In this document: positions 1 through 10,326 of the stretch, piece by piece
Layout of the letters: the number at the start of each line of letters is the position of its first letter
How positions within the stretch are numbered: the stretch's first letter is position 1
Source of the DNA: Paenibacillus tarimensis
GTDB lineage: Bacteria; Bacillota; Bacilli; Paenibacillales; Paenibacillaceae
Assembly (NCBI RefSeq): GCF_021532315.1
Contig: NZ_JAKGAO010000009.1
Coordinates: forward strand, 363,186-427,185
DNA: 64,000 nucleotides
Direction: 5' to 3'
The notes under the pieces: generated by a model
What the model saw: the letters and a program-made list of their open reading frames with translations, nothing else
Database searches by the model: none
What the model was told of the DNA's origin: nothing
Position numbers and translations under genes: made by a program

Positions 1-641
1 ACGCTAACCTCTCCTTTGAGGAGAATCAGAAGTTTGCGCTGCAGGAAATGCATACCCGTTACCCGGTTTGCGAACAGGATAAAGACAACATTATCGGTTT
101 CGTCCATATAAAAGATCTGCTCAAAGTCAGCGCCCAGAAGCTGACCAACATCCGTCAGATTACAAGACCGATTACGACGGTGCCTGAATCGATACAGATC
201 AGTACACTGCTTAAGCTTATGCAGAAGAAAAAGACGCAAATTGCCATCCTCATTGATGAGTACGGCGGAACCTCCGGTCTTGTAACACTTGAGGATATTA
301 TGGAAGAGATTGTCGGTGAGATCCAGGATGAGTTTGACGAGGAACGTCCGGATCTTGAGCAGCGTGACGGGCGGACCTATTCCATCAACGGTTTAATGCT
401 GATTGAAGAGGTGAACAGCTACTTTGGCCTTGAGATCGAGAGCGATGATTATGATACGATCGGCGGCTGGATTTATGCGCAGGTGGAAATCCCGCCGAAG
501 AAGGGGCAGAGCGTTTACTATCGCGATACCCATGAGTTTAAGATTGAGGAAACGGATCATCTCCGTATCTCCCGAATTACTGTGAAGCTTCTGGATTCAC
601 TGGACAGCGAGGAACCGCTGCTTCAATCGGAGACAGGATAG
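1..641 (+). CDS. CorC/HlyC-type CBS-domain membrane protein, C-terminal part
   Basis: The reading frame is open from the window edge (first full codon at base 3), so the N-terminal membrane domain lies outside. What remains is the end of a CBS-domain pair, with the typical second-CBS segment DEYGGTSGLVTLEDIMEEIV followed by an acidic EIQDEFDEE stretch, and then a transporter-associated (CorC_HlyC) domain of about 85 residues. Proteins of this family carry an N-terminal DUF21/CNNM membrane domain and are linked to Mg2+ or Co2+ efflux and haemolysin-like annotation; the actual substrate cannot be told from this fragment. A strong terminator follows directly, so this gene ends its transcription unit. 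Family assignment is confident; function is inferred from the family. Confidence 0.88.
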   Translation, partial: ANLSFEENQKFALQEMHTRYPVCEQDKDNIIGFVHIKDLLKVSAQKLTNIRQITRPITTVPESIQISTLLKLMQKKKTQIAILIDEYGGTSGLVTLEDIMEEIVGEIQDEFDEERPDLEQRDGRTYSINGLMLIEEVNSYFGLEIESDDYDTIGGWIYAQVEIPPKKGQSVYYRDTHEFKIEETDHLRISRITVKLLDSLDSEEPLLQSETG

Positions 642-654
642 CAAATGCCAAAAG

Positions 655-696
655 AAGGCTGTCAGCGGTCTAATGACCAAGCTGGCAGCCTTTTTT
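655..696 (+). terminator. Rho-independent terminator after the CorC-type gene
   Basis: A 12-bp stem (AAGGCTGTCAGC with GCTGGCAGCCTT, one G-T pair) around a 14-nt loop is followed directly by a T tract. Confidence 0.85.
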
Positions 697-750
697 GCAA
701 TGTTTGATTACCGGACTATGTTTTACTGTGATAAACGGCTAGAATAAGCC

Positions 751-780
751 AAGCCCTGCAATCGTTAGACTGCAGGGCCT
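751..780 (-). terminator. Probable terminator of mnmA (minus strand)
   Basis: The inverted repeat GCCCTGCA/TGCAGGGC sits 6-35 bases past the mnmA stop codon. On the minus strand it is followed by a broken T tract (TTGGCTTATTCT), so termination may be leaky. Confidence 0.55.
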
Positions 781-785
781 GTCTC

Positions 786-2245
<1,460 letters not shown>

Positions 2246-2665
2246 TTGAAAATCTCAACGAAGGGCCGTTACGGTCTAACGATAATGATGGAGCTAGCTG
2301 CAAAGTTTGGCGAGGGTCCGCTTTCTCTCAAAAGTATTGCGGAACGGAATCAGTTGTCGGAACATTATCTCGAGCAGCTGGTTGCGCCGCTGCGGAACGC
2401 AGGCATGGTCAAGAGCATTAGAGGCGCCTATGGCGGTTATGTGCTGTCCAAAGAGCCTGAGAATGTGACAGCCGGCGATATTATCCGGATCCTGGAAGGG
2501 CCGATTTCACCAGTCGATTTTACGGAAGAGGATGATCCGGCCAAGCGGGATTTGTGGCTGCGGATCAGAGACAGTATTGCAAGTGTGCTTGATTCGACCA
2601 CGCTGGCTGACCTGATCGCCTTCAAGGATGAGAGTGAAATAGACAGCTATATGTTCTACATTTAA
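2246..2665 (+). CDS. cymR: Rrf2-family cysteine-metabolism repressor CymR
   Basis: CymR is the master repressor of sulfur-amino-acid uptake and cysteine synthesis in Bacilli; its activity is tuned by partner CysK. The protein opens LKISTKGRYGLTIMMELA, carries the Rrf2 winged helix (SLKSIAERNQLSEHYLEQLV) and ends with the SYMFYI tail of B. subtilis CymR. It lacks the three-cysteine cluster of Fe-S-binding Rrf2 proteins such as IscR, as CymR does. The start is a TTG at 2246: AAGAGGTGC lies just before it and the 139-residue product matches CymR (138 residues). An upstream in-frame ATG at 2204 would add 14 unconserved residues. It is followed after 23 bases by the cysteine desulfurase gene, the same pair as in B. 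subtilis. Confidence 0.95.
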   Translation: MKISTKGRYGLTIMMELAAKFGEGPLSLKSIAERNQLSEHYLEQLVAPLRNAGMVKSIRGAYGGYVLSKEPENVTAGDIIRILEGPISPVDFTEEDDPAKRDLWLRIRDSIASVLDSTTLADLIAFKDESEIDSYMFYI

Positions 2666-2688
2666 TGAATGACTGAGGAATGATACTG

Positions 2689-3843
2689 ATGAGAACCTTT
2701 TATCTGGATCATGCGGCCACGACACCAATGCATCCGCAGGTTGTGGAAGTAATGATGGATATTTTGCAGGGACAGCCGGGAAATGCATCCAGCATACACG
2801 CTTACGGCCGTGCCGCAAGGCAGCGGCTTAACAAGGCAAGAGACATGATAGCGGAGGCGATCGGCTGCAAGCCTTCCGAGCTGATTTTCACTTCGGGAGG
2901 TACGGAAAGCGACAACACTGCTCTGATGGGCGGGGCGGCCGCCATGCTGAAGAAGGGCCGGAATCATATCATTACTTCCGCAATCGAGCATTATGCCGTA
3001 CTGCATGCCTGTGAGGCGCTTGCGGAGCGGGGGTTTGAGGTAACGGTTCTGCCTGTTGACCCAGAGGGAAACGTTTCTCTGGATGAGCTGAGGGAGGCCC
3101 TACGCCCTGAAACAGCTCTTGTCAGCATCATGTGGGGGAACAATGAGGTAGGCACAATGCAGCCGGTCGGACAGATCGGCGAGCTGGTCCGCAGCCATGG
3201 CGCCTTATACCATATAGATGCCGTGCAGGCGCTGGGTGCAGTACCAATCCGGCTGTCAGAGCTCGCGGCAGATTTCGTATCCTTCTCGGCACATAAGATT
3301 AACGGGCCTCATGGCACAGGCGCATTGTACATAGCAGCAGGAACGCCCTTTGAGCCTTCCGTCTTCGGCGGAGCGCAGGAGCGCAAACGGCGCGCGGGAA
3401 CCGAGAATATTGCCGGTATCGCTGGTTTTGCCGAGGCTGTCCGTCTCTCAGCCTCAGATTTACATAACAAAGCTGCCGGTACGGCAGCGCTCCGTGATCG
3501 GTTCGAGCAGCAGATGAAGGCCGCGCTTGGCGAGGACTTCGCTGTGATCAACGGCAGCTTGGACAACCGCCTGCCCCACATCACTAATATCAGCCTGATC
3601 GGGACGGATACGGAGACGATGCTGATGAATCTGGATATGGAAGGCATAGCAGCGGCAAGCGGATCGGCCTGTACCTCAGGTTCGCTCGAGCGCTCACATG
3701 TTCTGAAGGCAATGGGCCTTCCGGAGGATCGGCTGATGTCAGCCGTACGTTTCAGCTTCGGTTTGGGGAATACTATGGAAGAAGTGGAGACAGCGGTGGG
3801 TAAAATTGCAACCGTTGTGAAGCGAATCCGTAGTAATTCTTAG
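2689..3843 (+). CDS. yrvO: Cysteine desulfurase (YrvO type)
   Basis: A PLP enzyme that removes sulfur from cysteine and passes it as a persulfide to acceptors; beside cymR its likely acceptor is MnmA for tRNA thiolation. It shows the class V aminotransferase start YLDHAATTP, the PLP-lysine motif SAHKINGPHGTG, and the catalytic-cysteine loop ASGSACTSGSLERSHVLKAMG. The loop is long, as in IscS/YrvO group I enzymes, rather than the short SufS form. I start at ATG 2689, where TGAGGA is 9 bases upstream; the in-frame ATG at 2680 abuts that ribosome site. The 384 residues fit the family (about 380). Confidence 0.94.
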   Translation: MRTFYLDHAATTPMHPQVVEVMMDILQGQPGNASSIHAYGRAARQRLNKARDMIAEAIGCKPSELIFTSGGTESDNTALMGGAAAMLKKGRNHIITSAIEHYAVLHACEALAERGFEVTVLPVDPEGNVSLDELREALRPETALVSIMWGNNEVGTMQPVGQIGELVRSHGALYHIDAVQALGAVPIRLSELAADFVSFSAHKINGPHGTGALYIAAGTPFEPSVFGGAQERKRRAGTENIAGIAGFAEAVRLSASDLHNKAAGTAALRDRFEQQMKAALGEDFAVINGSLDNRLPHITNISLIGTDTETMLMNLDMEGIAAASGSACTSGSLERSHVLKAMGLPEDRLMSAVRFSFGLGNTMEEVETAVGKIATVVKRIRSNS

Positions 3844-3858
3844 GGGGCTTGCAACACA

Positions 3859-4398
3859 GTGATCAAGCTTCAGAATGTGCTCAGGCTGCCAGTTATCGAA
3901 GTCGGTACAGGTGACCAGATTGGCAAGGTGATGGATCTGTGGTTCGATGAGCACTGGGTTGCCTCAGGACTGATTATACAATCAAGCAGATGGTGGCTGA
4001 CTACCTACTATACTGCTGTTCTTTGGGATAATGTACAAGCCTGCGGCAGCGATGCAGTGATGATTAAGGACAGGAATGACGTACAGCGTCTCCGTGCCAC
4101 AGAGATCGGCCGTACTTTCCAGACTGGCGTAATCAAGCTCCGGGATATGGCGGTCGTCACCGAGAAGGGCAACCAGCTTGGACATGTATCAGATGTTTAT
4201 TTTAGGAAAGAAATGGGTACACCAATAGTAGGTTTTGAATTGTCAGATGGTTTTGTCTCGGACTTGATGGAAGGACGGAAGTGGTTGAAAATACCTGCTG
4301 ATCCTGACGAAGTCACTTTGGGAGAGGATGTCATTATCGTCCCGGCCCGCTGCGAGAAAGACCTGGAGGCAATCGTGGCTTCTGAAACGGGAAAATAG
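3859..4398 (+). CDS. yrrD: PRC-barrel domain protein (YrrD-like)
   Basis: This 179-residue soluble protein has two PRC-barrel-like halves (about 1-75 and 80-160): the first opens VLRLPVIEVGTGDQIGKVMDLWFD and the second DMAVVTEKGNQLGHVSDVYF. PRC barrels occur in the photosynthetic reaction-centre H subunit and the ribosome-maturation factor RimM and mediate protein or RNA contacts; the role of the YrrD family is unknown. The GTG start at 3859 follows AGGGGG. The gene lies 15 bases after the desulfurase gene, so the two are probably co-transcribed. A yrrD gene also sits between the desulfurase and alaS genes in B. subtilis, which supports orthology. Confidence 0.82.
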   Translation: MIKLQNVLRLPVIEVGTGDQIGKVMDLWFDEHWVASGLIIQSSRWWLTTYYTAVLWDNVQACGSDAVMIKDRNDVQRLRATEIGRTFQTGVIKLRDMAVVTEKGNQLGHVSDVYFRKEMGTPIVGFELSDGFVSDLMEGRKWLKIPADPDEVTLGEDVIIVPARCEKDLEAIVASETGK

Positions 4399-4412
4399 GG
4401 AGATATGCTTTT

Positions 4413-4613
4413 ATGATGAGATGCCCCAACTGCAACTCGAAGGATATCGGAAAAATAGGCTCGCACCAATTTTATTGCTGGGGCTGCTTCATAGAACTGA
4501 CAGTTAACGGAGAGAAGATGTCTGTATTCCAGGTAGAGGAAGACGGAACACTCAGCTCTCTGGACGATCTGTTTTTTGAAGATCAGCCTGTCCATCACAT
4601 TCATGCTACATAA
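4413..4613 (+). CDS. Small zinc-ribbon protein, unknown function
   Basis: A 66-residue protein opening MMRCPNCNSKDIGKIG, with two CxxC knuckles (CPNC and CWGC) about 20 residues apart. This spacing is typical of a rubredoxin-like zinc ribbon. The rest is acidic and ends in a His-containing tail (QPVHHIHAT). The likely ribosome site is AGGGAGAT, and the start is ATG 4413 or 4416. It is 14 bases downstream of yrrD and directly upstream of a terminator, so it closes the cymR operon. I do not recognise a function; nucleic-acid or protein binding through the zinc ribbon is an inference. Confidence 0.78.
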   Translation: MMRCPNCNSKDIGKIGSHQFYCWGCFIELTVNGEKMSVFQVEEDGTLSSLDDLFFEDQPVHHIHAT

Positions 4614-4639
4614 GAGCGCAATACGCGCATGGAGGATCT

Positions 4640-4668
4640 AAGGCAGCCGCTCAGGCTGCCTTTTTTTT
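4640..4668 (+). terminator. Rho-independent terminator of the cymR operon
   Basis: The perfect 9-bp stem AAGGCAGCC/GGCTGCCTT with a 5-nt loop is followed by an eight-T tract. Confidence 0.92.
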
Positions 4669-4781
4669 GGCGTCTATCCGATTATCCCCTTAGCTGCCGG
4701 CATGAAAAAGGATGAATTGTCCACCTTGTACATATAATGATGGTACAGGTTCAGATTGACGCAGTGCAGAGGGGGGATAGA

Positions 4782-5852
4782 GTGGATAAATGGTCAAACA
4801 GCCGCCTGTTTTATGGACTTGTTCTTGTTATTCTGGGACTCACGGCATTGCTTCTGCTGCTTCAGCTGAAGCCGGTGATTGTAGTGGTATACAGTTTTTT
4901 GAAAACAGTACTTGCCCCCTTCCTCATTGCGATGATCATCTCTTATGTGCTTAATCCGATTGTCTGTATGCTAGCCGAGCGGAAAATGCCCCGCTCCGTT
5001 GCCGTACTATTGATCTATGCGGTCTTCTGTGCGGCGCTTACGGTTCTGCTGCTGAATCTCATTCCGATGTTTGTGGAGCAGCTTGAGGCGCTTAATAAGC
5101 ATGCTCCGGAGCTGACGATGCGGGCACAGACGTTTATCAACGATTTAAATAACAACTCCTTTCTGCCCGAGAGTATCCGCTCAGGGATTAATAACTCAAT
5201 CTACGAGCTTGAAAAGCGGATGTCGGAAGCGGTTATCTCCTTCGTAAATAATATCGGCGCCATGATAAATGTCGTGTTTGTGGCTTTTATCATACCGTTT
5301 CTAGCGTTCTACATCCTGAAGGACTTCGCGGTCTTTGAGCGTACGGTAATCGCTTATGTGCCCAGTGCACACAGACAGAGTGCCGTACGGCTGTTCAAGG
5401 ATATTGATGAGGCGCTCGGCAGTTACATTCGCGGGCAGTTCATTGTCTGTGTGCTGGTCGGCATCCTGGCCTATCTAGGCTATTGGCTCTCCGGTCTGCC
5501 ATATCCGCTGCTGCTGGCCGGGGTGGTCATGGTTACCAACGTCATTCCGTACCTGGGGCCATTCCTGGGAGCGGCGCCCGCGCTGGTGGTTGCTTCGACC
5601 ATTTCGTTGAAAATGATGCTGCTTGTCGTAATCGTGAATACCGCTTGCCAGGTGATTGAGAGCAATGTGATTTCACCGCAGGTCGTTGGCCGGACCCTTC
5701 ATATGCATCCTCTTACAATAATATTTGCCCTGCTGGTGGGCGGAGAAATAGCGGGGCTTGTCGGGCTAATTCTGGCAGTGCCGATCTTTGCGGCTCTTAA
5801 GGTAATTCTGCAGCATCTGTTCGCCTATTACGTGCGCCGTAAGACCATTTGA
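4782..5852 (+). CDS. AI-2E family (UPF0118) membrane transporter, YrrI-like
   Basis: An integral membrane protein of about 356 residues with the AI-2E layout. Two or three helices come first (LFYGLVLVILGLTALLLLLQ), then an extracytoplasmic helical segment rich in Asn (about 100-160), then paired C-terminal helices including the motif LAGVVMVTNVIPYLGPFLGA. Members include E. coli TqsA (AI-2 export) and Na+/H+ antiporters; the substrate cannot be read from sequence. The start is GTG 4782, 5-7 bases after AGGGGGGAT; an earlier in-frame ATG at 4737 lies upstream of that site. Its place just before alaS matches yrrI in B. subtilis. Confidence 0.85.
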   Translation: MDKWSNSRLFYGLVLVILGLTALLLLLQLKPVIVVVYSFLKTVLAPFLIAMIISYVLNPIVCMLAERKMPRSVAVLLIYAVFCAALTVLLLNLIPMFVEQLEALNKHAPELTMRAQTFINDLNNNSFLPESIRSGINNSIYELEKRMSEAVISFVNNIGAMINVVFVAFIIPFLAFYILKDFAVFERTVIAYVPSAHRQSAVRLFKDIDEALGSYIRGQFIVCVLVGILAYLGYWLSGLPYPLLLAGVVMVTNVIPYLGPFLGAAPALVVASTISLKMMLLVVIVNTACQVIESNVISPQVVGRTLHMHPLTIIFALLVGGEIAGLVGLILAVPIFAALKVILQHLFAYYVRRKTI

Positions 5853-5934
5853 CAGGTTTCGCCGCCTTCGCTATACTTTTCATTGAATATGCCAGTTGTA
5901 ACCGTATACCGTATACCGGATAAAGCAATGATGA

Positions 5935-6180
5935 AACATAAGTAAACCGGAGCCCGCCAGCAGAGAGGGGATTCCGGCAGATGTCCTACCATTAGGCCTG
6001 CCGGCTGTGAGAATCCCTGGTGAACAGGACGGTTGAAAGCTCGTTTCAGAGCGTGAGCGAACCTCACCGGATAAGACCCGTTACCGTCTTTAGTGAAGGA
6101 GATCGGCTGTTGTTTTAGGACCGATAACCAGGGTGGTACCGCGAACACAATTCGTCCCTGCATCATGCAAGGGCGTTTTT
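5935..6180 (+). promoter_or_regulatory. T-box riboswitch leader of alaS
   Basis: The T-box AGGGTGGTACCGCG is at 6130-6143. Upstream are the stem-I distal features AGAGAGGGGATTCC paired with GAATCCCT. Downstream is a terminator hairpin (6153-6175, CGTCCCTGCA/TGCAAGGGCG, one mismatch) with a T-rich tail. Uncharged tRNA-Ala should pair with the T-box to form the antiterminator and allow alaS transcription. I could not fix the specifier codon with confidence. Confidence 0.93.
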
Positions 6181-6212
6181 TATTTTTTTATAACCATTGG
6201 GGGTAACCAGTC

Positions 6213-8849
6213 ATGAAAGCAAGTGAAATCCGTTCCAAGTGGCTCGCCTTCTTCGAAAGCAAAGGCCACAATATCGAGCCGAGCGCTCCGCTCGTGCCGC
6301 ATAACGATCCAACCCTTCTATGGATTAATGCGGGTATGGCGCCGCTGAAGCCCTATTTTGACGGCCGGGTGAAGCCGGACAACCCGCGGATTGCCAATTC
6401 CCAAAAATGTATCCGCACAAATGACATTGAGAATGTCGGCAAGACGCGGCGCCACCATACGTTCTTCGAGATGCTCGGCAACTTCTCCATCGGAGACTAT
6501 TTCAAGGAAGAGACGATTACCTGGGCCTGGGAGTTCCTGACGAGTCCGCAGTGGATCGGCTTTGATCCGAACCGGCTTTCGGTTACCGTCCATCCGGAGG
6601 ATGAGGAAGCATTCGAGTTCTGGAACAAGAAGATTGGTCTGCCTGCTGAGCGTATCATTAAGCTGGAGGATAATTTCTGGGATATCGGCGAAGGACCTTG
6701 CGGCCCTTGTACGGAAATTTTCTATGACCGCGGAGAAAAATACGGAGATCTTGCTGATCCGGAATGCTACCCGGGGGGAGAGAACGAACGCTTCCTGGAG
6801 GTTTGGAACCTTGTCTTCTCGCAGTACAACCATAACAAGGACGGCAGCTATACGCCGCTGCCGAATAAGAATATTGACACCGGGGCAGGACTGGAACGGT
6901 TTGCTTCCATTCTGCAGGATGTTGAATCTAACTTTGATACGGACTTGTTCATGCCGATCATTGAAGAAACCTGCCGGATTGCAGGCGTGAGCTACAAGCA
7001 GCAGACAGAAGCCGATATCGCGCTGAAGGTCATCGCGGATCATATCCGTACCGTTGTATTCTCGGTTGGCGACGGCGTGCTTCCTTCCAATGAAGGCCGC
7101 GGCTATGTGATCCGCAGACTGCTGCGCCGTGCAGTTCGCTATGGCAAGAAGCTTGGAGTAGACCGGCCGTTCCTCTTCAGCCTGACCAAGGTGGTAGGGG
7201 ATGTAATGGGTGTCTATTATCCTGAGGTGGTGGACAAGCGTGAGTTTATCGAGCGCGTGATCCGCACCGAAGAGGAGCGTTTCCATGAGACGCTGTCTGA
7301 TGGGCTTGCTATATTGTCCAGTCTGGTAGAGTCCGCAAGGGAATCAGGCCGCCTAGTAATTGGCGGTGACGATGCATTCAAGCTTTACGATACGTACGGG
7401 TTTCCATTTGACCTGACCGAGGATTATGCTGACGAGCATAACATGACCGTTGACCGGGAAGGCTTTGATGCAGCTATGCAGTCACAGCGTGAGCGTGCAC
7501 GCTCTGCACGCCAGGACTCCGGCAGTATGAAGGTACAGGGCGGACCGTTGGCGGACCTGACGGAAGCAAGTGAGTTTATCGGATACGACCGTCTTGTGGC
7601 AGAAGCCAAGGTAGTGGCGATTATCGCGGATGACCAGCTGGTAGATATCGCTGGTGAAGGAACAGAATGTCTGGTGATTCTGGACAAGACACCGTTCTAT
7701 GCTGAGAGCGGAGGCCAAATTAGCGATCTTGGTACGCTTACAGGCGGCAGCGTGCGTGCTGAAGTGACCGATGTATCCAAAGCTCCGCACGGCCAGCATG
7801 TGCATTATGTTCGGGTAGAATCCGGCTCGCTGCGTACGGGTGACACGGTTAAGGCCGAGGTAACCCGCGAAAAACGCGATGATATTATAAAGAACCATAC
7901 AGCGACCCATCTGCTGCACAAAGCGCTGAAGGAGGTTCTTGGCGAGCATGTGAACCAGGCGGGCTCGTTGGTTGAGGCGGAGCGGCTGCGGTTCGACTTC
8001 TCCCATTTCGGCAGTATCACATCCGAGGAGTTAGCGGATATCGAGCGCCGGGTGAATGAACAAATTTGGGCCGGGACACCGCTCACTATTGAGTGGAAGG
8101 AAATCGGAGAAGCCAAGGCAATGGGTGCAATGGCGCTCTTCGGTGAGAAGTATGGGGATACCGTCCGTGTCGTTCAGGTTGGCGACTACAGCATTGAGCT
8201 GTGCGGCGGCTGCCATGTCACGAATACAGCCCAAATCGGGTTGTTCAAGCTGGTTGGCGAGAGCGGTATTGGCTCGGGCGTACGCCGGATTGAAGCCGTA
8301 ACGGGCCGTCATGCGTATACGTATATGGATGGACAGCTGGAGCTGCTGAAGCAGGCGGCGGGCATGCTGAAGTCGAATGTGGCTGACGTACCCAAACGGC
8401 TTGATGCACTGTTCGGCCAGGTGAAAGAGCTGTCAAGGGAGAATGAGTCGCTTCAGGCGAAGCTGTCCCGGATTGAAGCGGGATCTCTGGAGCAGCAGGC
8501 CAAGCAGCTGGGTGAAGTGAAGTTTCTCGCGGCAGCGGTTAATGCGGGCAGTATGGATGCACTGCGCGGTATCGCTGACGAGCTGAAGCCTAAGCTTGGC
8601 GGGCAGGCCGTGCTGGTGCTGGGTGCCGTGCAGGATGAGAAGGTCAATTTCGTAGTGAGCGTGTCGGAAGACCTGGTGAAGAAGGGCTATCACGCCGGCA
8701 AGCTGATCAAGCAGATTGCGGCACGCTGCGGAGGCGGAGGCGGCGGCCGTCCGGATATGGCCCAGGCAGGGGGCAAGGACCCGTCGAAGCTGGAAGAAGC
8801 GCTAGCGCTTGCAGAGGAACTGGTTCTTGCAGAGGCAAATGTGATATAG
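6213..8849 (+). CDS. alaS: Alanyl-tRNA synthetase
   Basis: Charges tRNA-Ala and edits Ser/Gly-tRNA-Ala. The 878 residues comprise a class II catalytic core (opening [18 protein letters not shown]), the tRNA-binding region, and an editing domain with the zinc ligands His562 and His566 (HTATHLLH) and Cys664/His668 (CGGCH). A C-terminal DHHA1 segment follows with a Gly-rich [15 protein letters not shown] loop. GGGGGTAACCAGTC precedes ATG 6213. Expression is governed by the T-box leader directly upstream. ireB and ruvX follow closely, the standard Bacillales operon. Nothing is missing from the active-site motifs. Confidence 0.98.
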   Translation: MKASEIRSKWLAFFESKGHNIEPSAPLVPHNDPTLLWINAGMAPLKPYFDGRVKPDNPRIANSQKCIRTNDIENVGKTRRHHTFFEMLGNFSIGDYFKEETITWAWEFLTSPQWIGFDPNRLSVTVHPEDEEAFEFWNKKIGLPAERIIKLEDNFWDIGEGPCGPCTEIFYDRGEKYGDLADPECYPGGENERFLEVWNLVFSQYNHNKDGSYTPLPNKNIDTGAGLERFASILQDVESNFDTDLFMPIIEETCRIAGVSYKQQTEADIALKVIADHIRTVVFSVGDGVLPSNEGRGYVIRRLLRRAVRYGKKLGVDRPFLFSLTKVVGDVMGVYYPEVVDKREFIERVIRTEEERFHETLSDGLAILSSLVESARESGRLVIGGDDAFKLYDTYGFPFDLTEDYADEHNMTVDREGFDAAMQSQRERARSARQDSGSMKVQGGPLADLTEASEFIGYDRLVAEAKVVAIIADDQLVDIAGEGTECLVILDKTPFYAESGGQISDLGTLTGGSVRAEVTDVSKAPHGQHVHYVRVESGSLRTGDTVKAEVTREKRDDIIKNHTATHLLHKALKEVLGEHVNQAGSLVEAERLRFDFSHFGSITSEELADIERRVNEQIWAGTPLTIEWKEIGEAKAMGAMALFGEKYGDTVRVVQVGDYSIELCGGCHVTNTAQIGLFKLVGESGIGSGVRRIEAVTGRHAYTYMDGQLELLKQAAGMLKSNVADVPKRLDALFGQVKELSRENESLQAKLSRIEAGSLEQQAKQLGEVKFLAAAVNAGSMDALRGIADELKPKLGGQAVLVLGAVQDEKVNFVVSVSEDLVKKGYHAGKLIKQIAARCGGGGGGRPDMAQAGGKDPSKLEEALALAEELVLAEANVI

Positions 8850-8895
8850 TGGAAATATGACAACGGTTTTACCCTGAAAGGTAGGTGCGCTGGCG

Positions 8896-9156
8896 ATGAG
8901 TTCCATGGACAAAACAATGAAGTTCAATGTGAAGGCAGAGGAGATGGAATCTTCTTCAGAGGAGATTTTGCTGTCGGTCTACGATGCTCTGGTGGAGAAG
9001 GAATACAATCCGATTAACCAGATTGTCGGCTATCTTCTGTCTGGGGATCCGGCTTACATTCCCCGCCACAACAACGCCAGAAGCCTGATCCGCAAGATGG
9101 AAAGAGATGAATTAATCGAAGAGCTCGTTCGCTCTTATCTGCGTCAGCACAGGTAA
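8896..9156 (+). CDS. ireB: IreB family regulatory phosphoprotein
   Basis: An 86-residue cytoplasmic protein opening [16 protein letters not shown], the characteristic N-terminus of the IreB/UPF0297 family. In Enterococcus faecalis IreB is phosphorylated on N-terminal threonine by the PASTA kinase IreK and modulates cephalosporin resistance; Thr7 of DKT is the equivalent site. The start at 8896 is supported by AGGTAGGTG upstream and by the family N-terminus (the B. subtilis protein also begins MSS-DKTMKF). It is 46 bases after alaS and 35 before ruvX in the conserved alaS-ireB-ruvX order. Confidence 0.95.
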   Translation: MSSMDKTMKFNVKAEEMESSSEEILLSVYDALVEKEYNPINQIVGYLLSGDPAYIPRHNNARSLIRKMERDELIEELVRSYLRQHR

Positions 9157-9191
9157 GGTTAGCGGACACATGGAAAAGGGGCCGGCAGTAC

Positions 9192-9608
9192 ATGCGTGTT
9201 ATGGGGCTGGATTACGGCGACCGTAGAATAGGTGTTGCTGTAAGCGACGCATTCCGGTGGACCGCACAGGGTCTTGGCGTTGTAGCAAAACGCCATGATA
9301 GTGGTGAGCTGGAGGAAATCGCCGGCTTGGTTAAGGAACACGAGGTCAGTGAAATCGTTGTCGGTCTGCCGAAGAACATGAACGGGACGATCGGGCCGCG
9401 TGGCGAAATTTGCATCGCATTTGCGCAATCCTTGCGCGAGAAACTAAACTTACCTGTTCACCTATGGGATGAACGGCTGACTACGGTATCCGCGGAGCGA
9501 ACCCTGCTTGAGGCGGACATCAGCCGCAAGAAGAGGAAGCAAGTGGTGGACAAAATGGCGGCAGCGCTCATTTTGCAAAATTTTCTTGACTCTAATACGA
9601 AAAGGTGA
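9192..9608 (+). CDS. ruvX: RuvX/YqgF-type RNase H-fold nuclease
   Basis: A 138-residue protein with the RNase H-like fold of the YqgF family, proposed to be a Holliday-junction resolvase or to act in 16S rRNA 5'-end processing. Visible motifs are MGLDYGDRRIGVAVSD (first acidic residue), IVVGLPKNMNG and LWDERLTT (second acidic site). AAAAGGGG precedes the ATG. It overlaps the ribosome site of the next gene, so translation is probably coupled. Confidence 0.95.
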   Translation: MRVMGLDYGDRRIGVAVSDAFRWTAQGLGVVAKRHDSGELEEIAGLVKEHEVSEIVVGLPKNMNGTIGPRGEICIAFAQSLREKLNLPVHLWDERLTTVSAERTLLEADISRKKRKQVVDKMAAALILQNFLDSNTKR

Positions 9609-9616
9609 GGGTAACG

Positions 9617-9913
9617 ATGACAAAGGACGACATGCAGTTTGAAGAACCGGAAATCATATATATTCCGGATGAAGAAGGTAACGAGGAAGAATTCGAAGTC
9701 GTGATGAAGTTCGAGGTTGATGGCTCAGACGAGAAGTATATGATGGTCGTGCCGCTCAGCAGCGAAGATGAAGAGACCGATGAGGTGTACGCTTTCCGCT
9801 ATGAGGAAGACGGCGATGATCTCAAGCTCTACACGATTGATGATGAAGAAGAATGGAATATGGTCGAAGAGACCTTCAATACGCTGATTGGCGAAATGGA
9901 AGAGAGCGATTAA
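9617..9913 (+). CDS. DUF1292 acidic protein (YrzB-like)
   Basis: A 98-residue, very acidic protein with the DUF1292 pattern (PEIIYIPDEEGNEEEFEVV, then a Y-rich middle and a DDEEEWNMVEETFN ending). The ORF could begin at GTG 9605, but that codon lies inside the ribosome site GGTGAGGG; ATG 9617 is better. The gene follows ruvX directly, as yrzB does in B. subtilis. Its function is unknown in every species I know of. Confidence 0.88.
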   Translation: MTKDDMQFEEPEIIYIPDEEGNEEEFEVVMKFEVDGSDEKYMMVVPLSSEDEETDEVYAFRYEEDGDDLKLYTIDDEEEWNMVEETFNTLIGEMEESD

Positions 9914-9916
9914 ACG

Positions 9917-10225
9917 ATGGCTGACCAAGGATTCTCTAGTACCGTCCAGCGGCTTGCACGTTTGAAGGAAGCGTTCGGCAATGAGCTGGAGCTTGTGTCC
10001 GAGGATGGCAGCACCGAACCGTTTCGTATATTGGCTGAGTATCGTATCGGAGCAGAAGCCTATGCAGCTCTTCAGACACCTGCCATGCGGAAAGAGGACG
10101 AGATCGCCTTCTTCAAGGTCGCGGAACAGCCGGGCGGGGAGCTGAGTCTGGAATCGATTGATGATGAAGACGAATGGGAGTCCGCTGCAGAGGCTTACGA
10201 CGAGCTGTTATTTGAACAGGAGTAA
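9917..10225 (+). CDS. Second DUF1292 protein, tandem paralogue
   Basis: A 102-residue protein starting 3 bases after the previous DUF1292 gene. It shares the same plan (ELELVSEDGSTEPFRILAEYR, then SLESIDDEDEWESAAEAYDELL) but is clearly diverged: it has an extra Ala-rich N-terminal segment (VQRLARLKEAFGNE). The two DEEEW and DEDEW endings suggest duplication of one ancestral gene. Function is unknown; co-translation with the first copy suggests a joint role, which is inference. Confidence 0.82.
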   Translation: MADQGFSSTVQRLARLKEAFGNELELVSEDGSTEPFRILAEYRIGAEAYAALQTPAMRKEDEIAFFKVAEQPGGELSLESIDDEDEWESAAEAYDELLFEQE

Positions 10226-10266
10226 CAGTCTGGAATGTGAGTTAACAGGGTGTATATGGATTGCAG

Positions 10267-10290
10267 AAGGGGCGGGATATCCCGTCCCTT
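10267..10290 (+). repeat. 24-bp near-perfect palindrome before mltG
   Basis: AAGGGGCGGGAT/ATCCCGTCCCTT matches itself at 23 of 24 positions, counting the one G-T pair as the exception. It lies between the second DUF1292 gene and mltG, 37 bases before the mltG start. It could be an operator, or an RNA hairpin without a T tract acting as a processing or attenuation element. Confidence 0.6.
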
Positions 10291-10326
10291 ACCCTATTGT
10301 CAGTATGTTGAGGAGTGAAATATTGC

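Noticed and set aside
6318..7286. 322-codon minus-strand frame inside alaS
   Set aside because: It lies wholly inside the conserved alaS gene and has no family motif.
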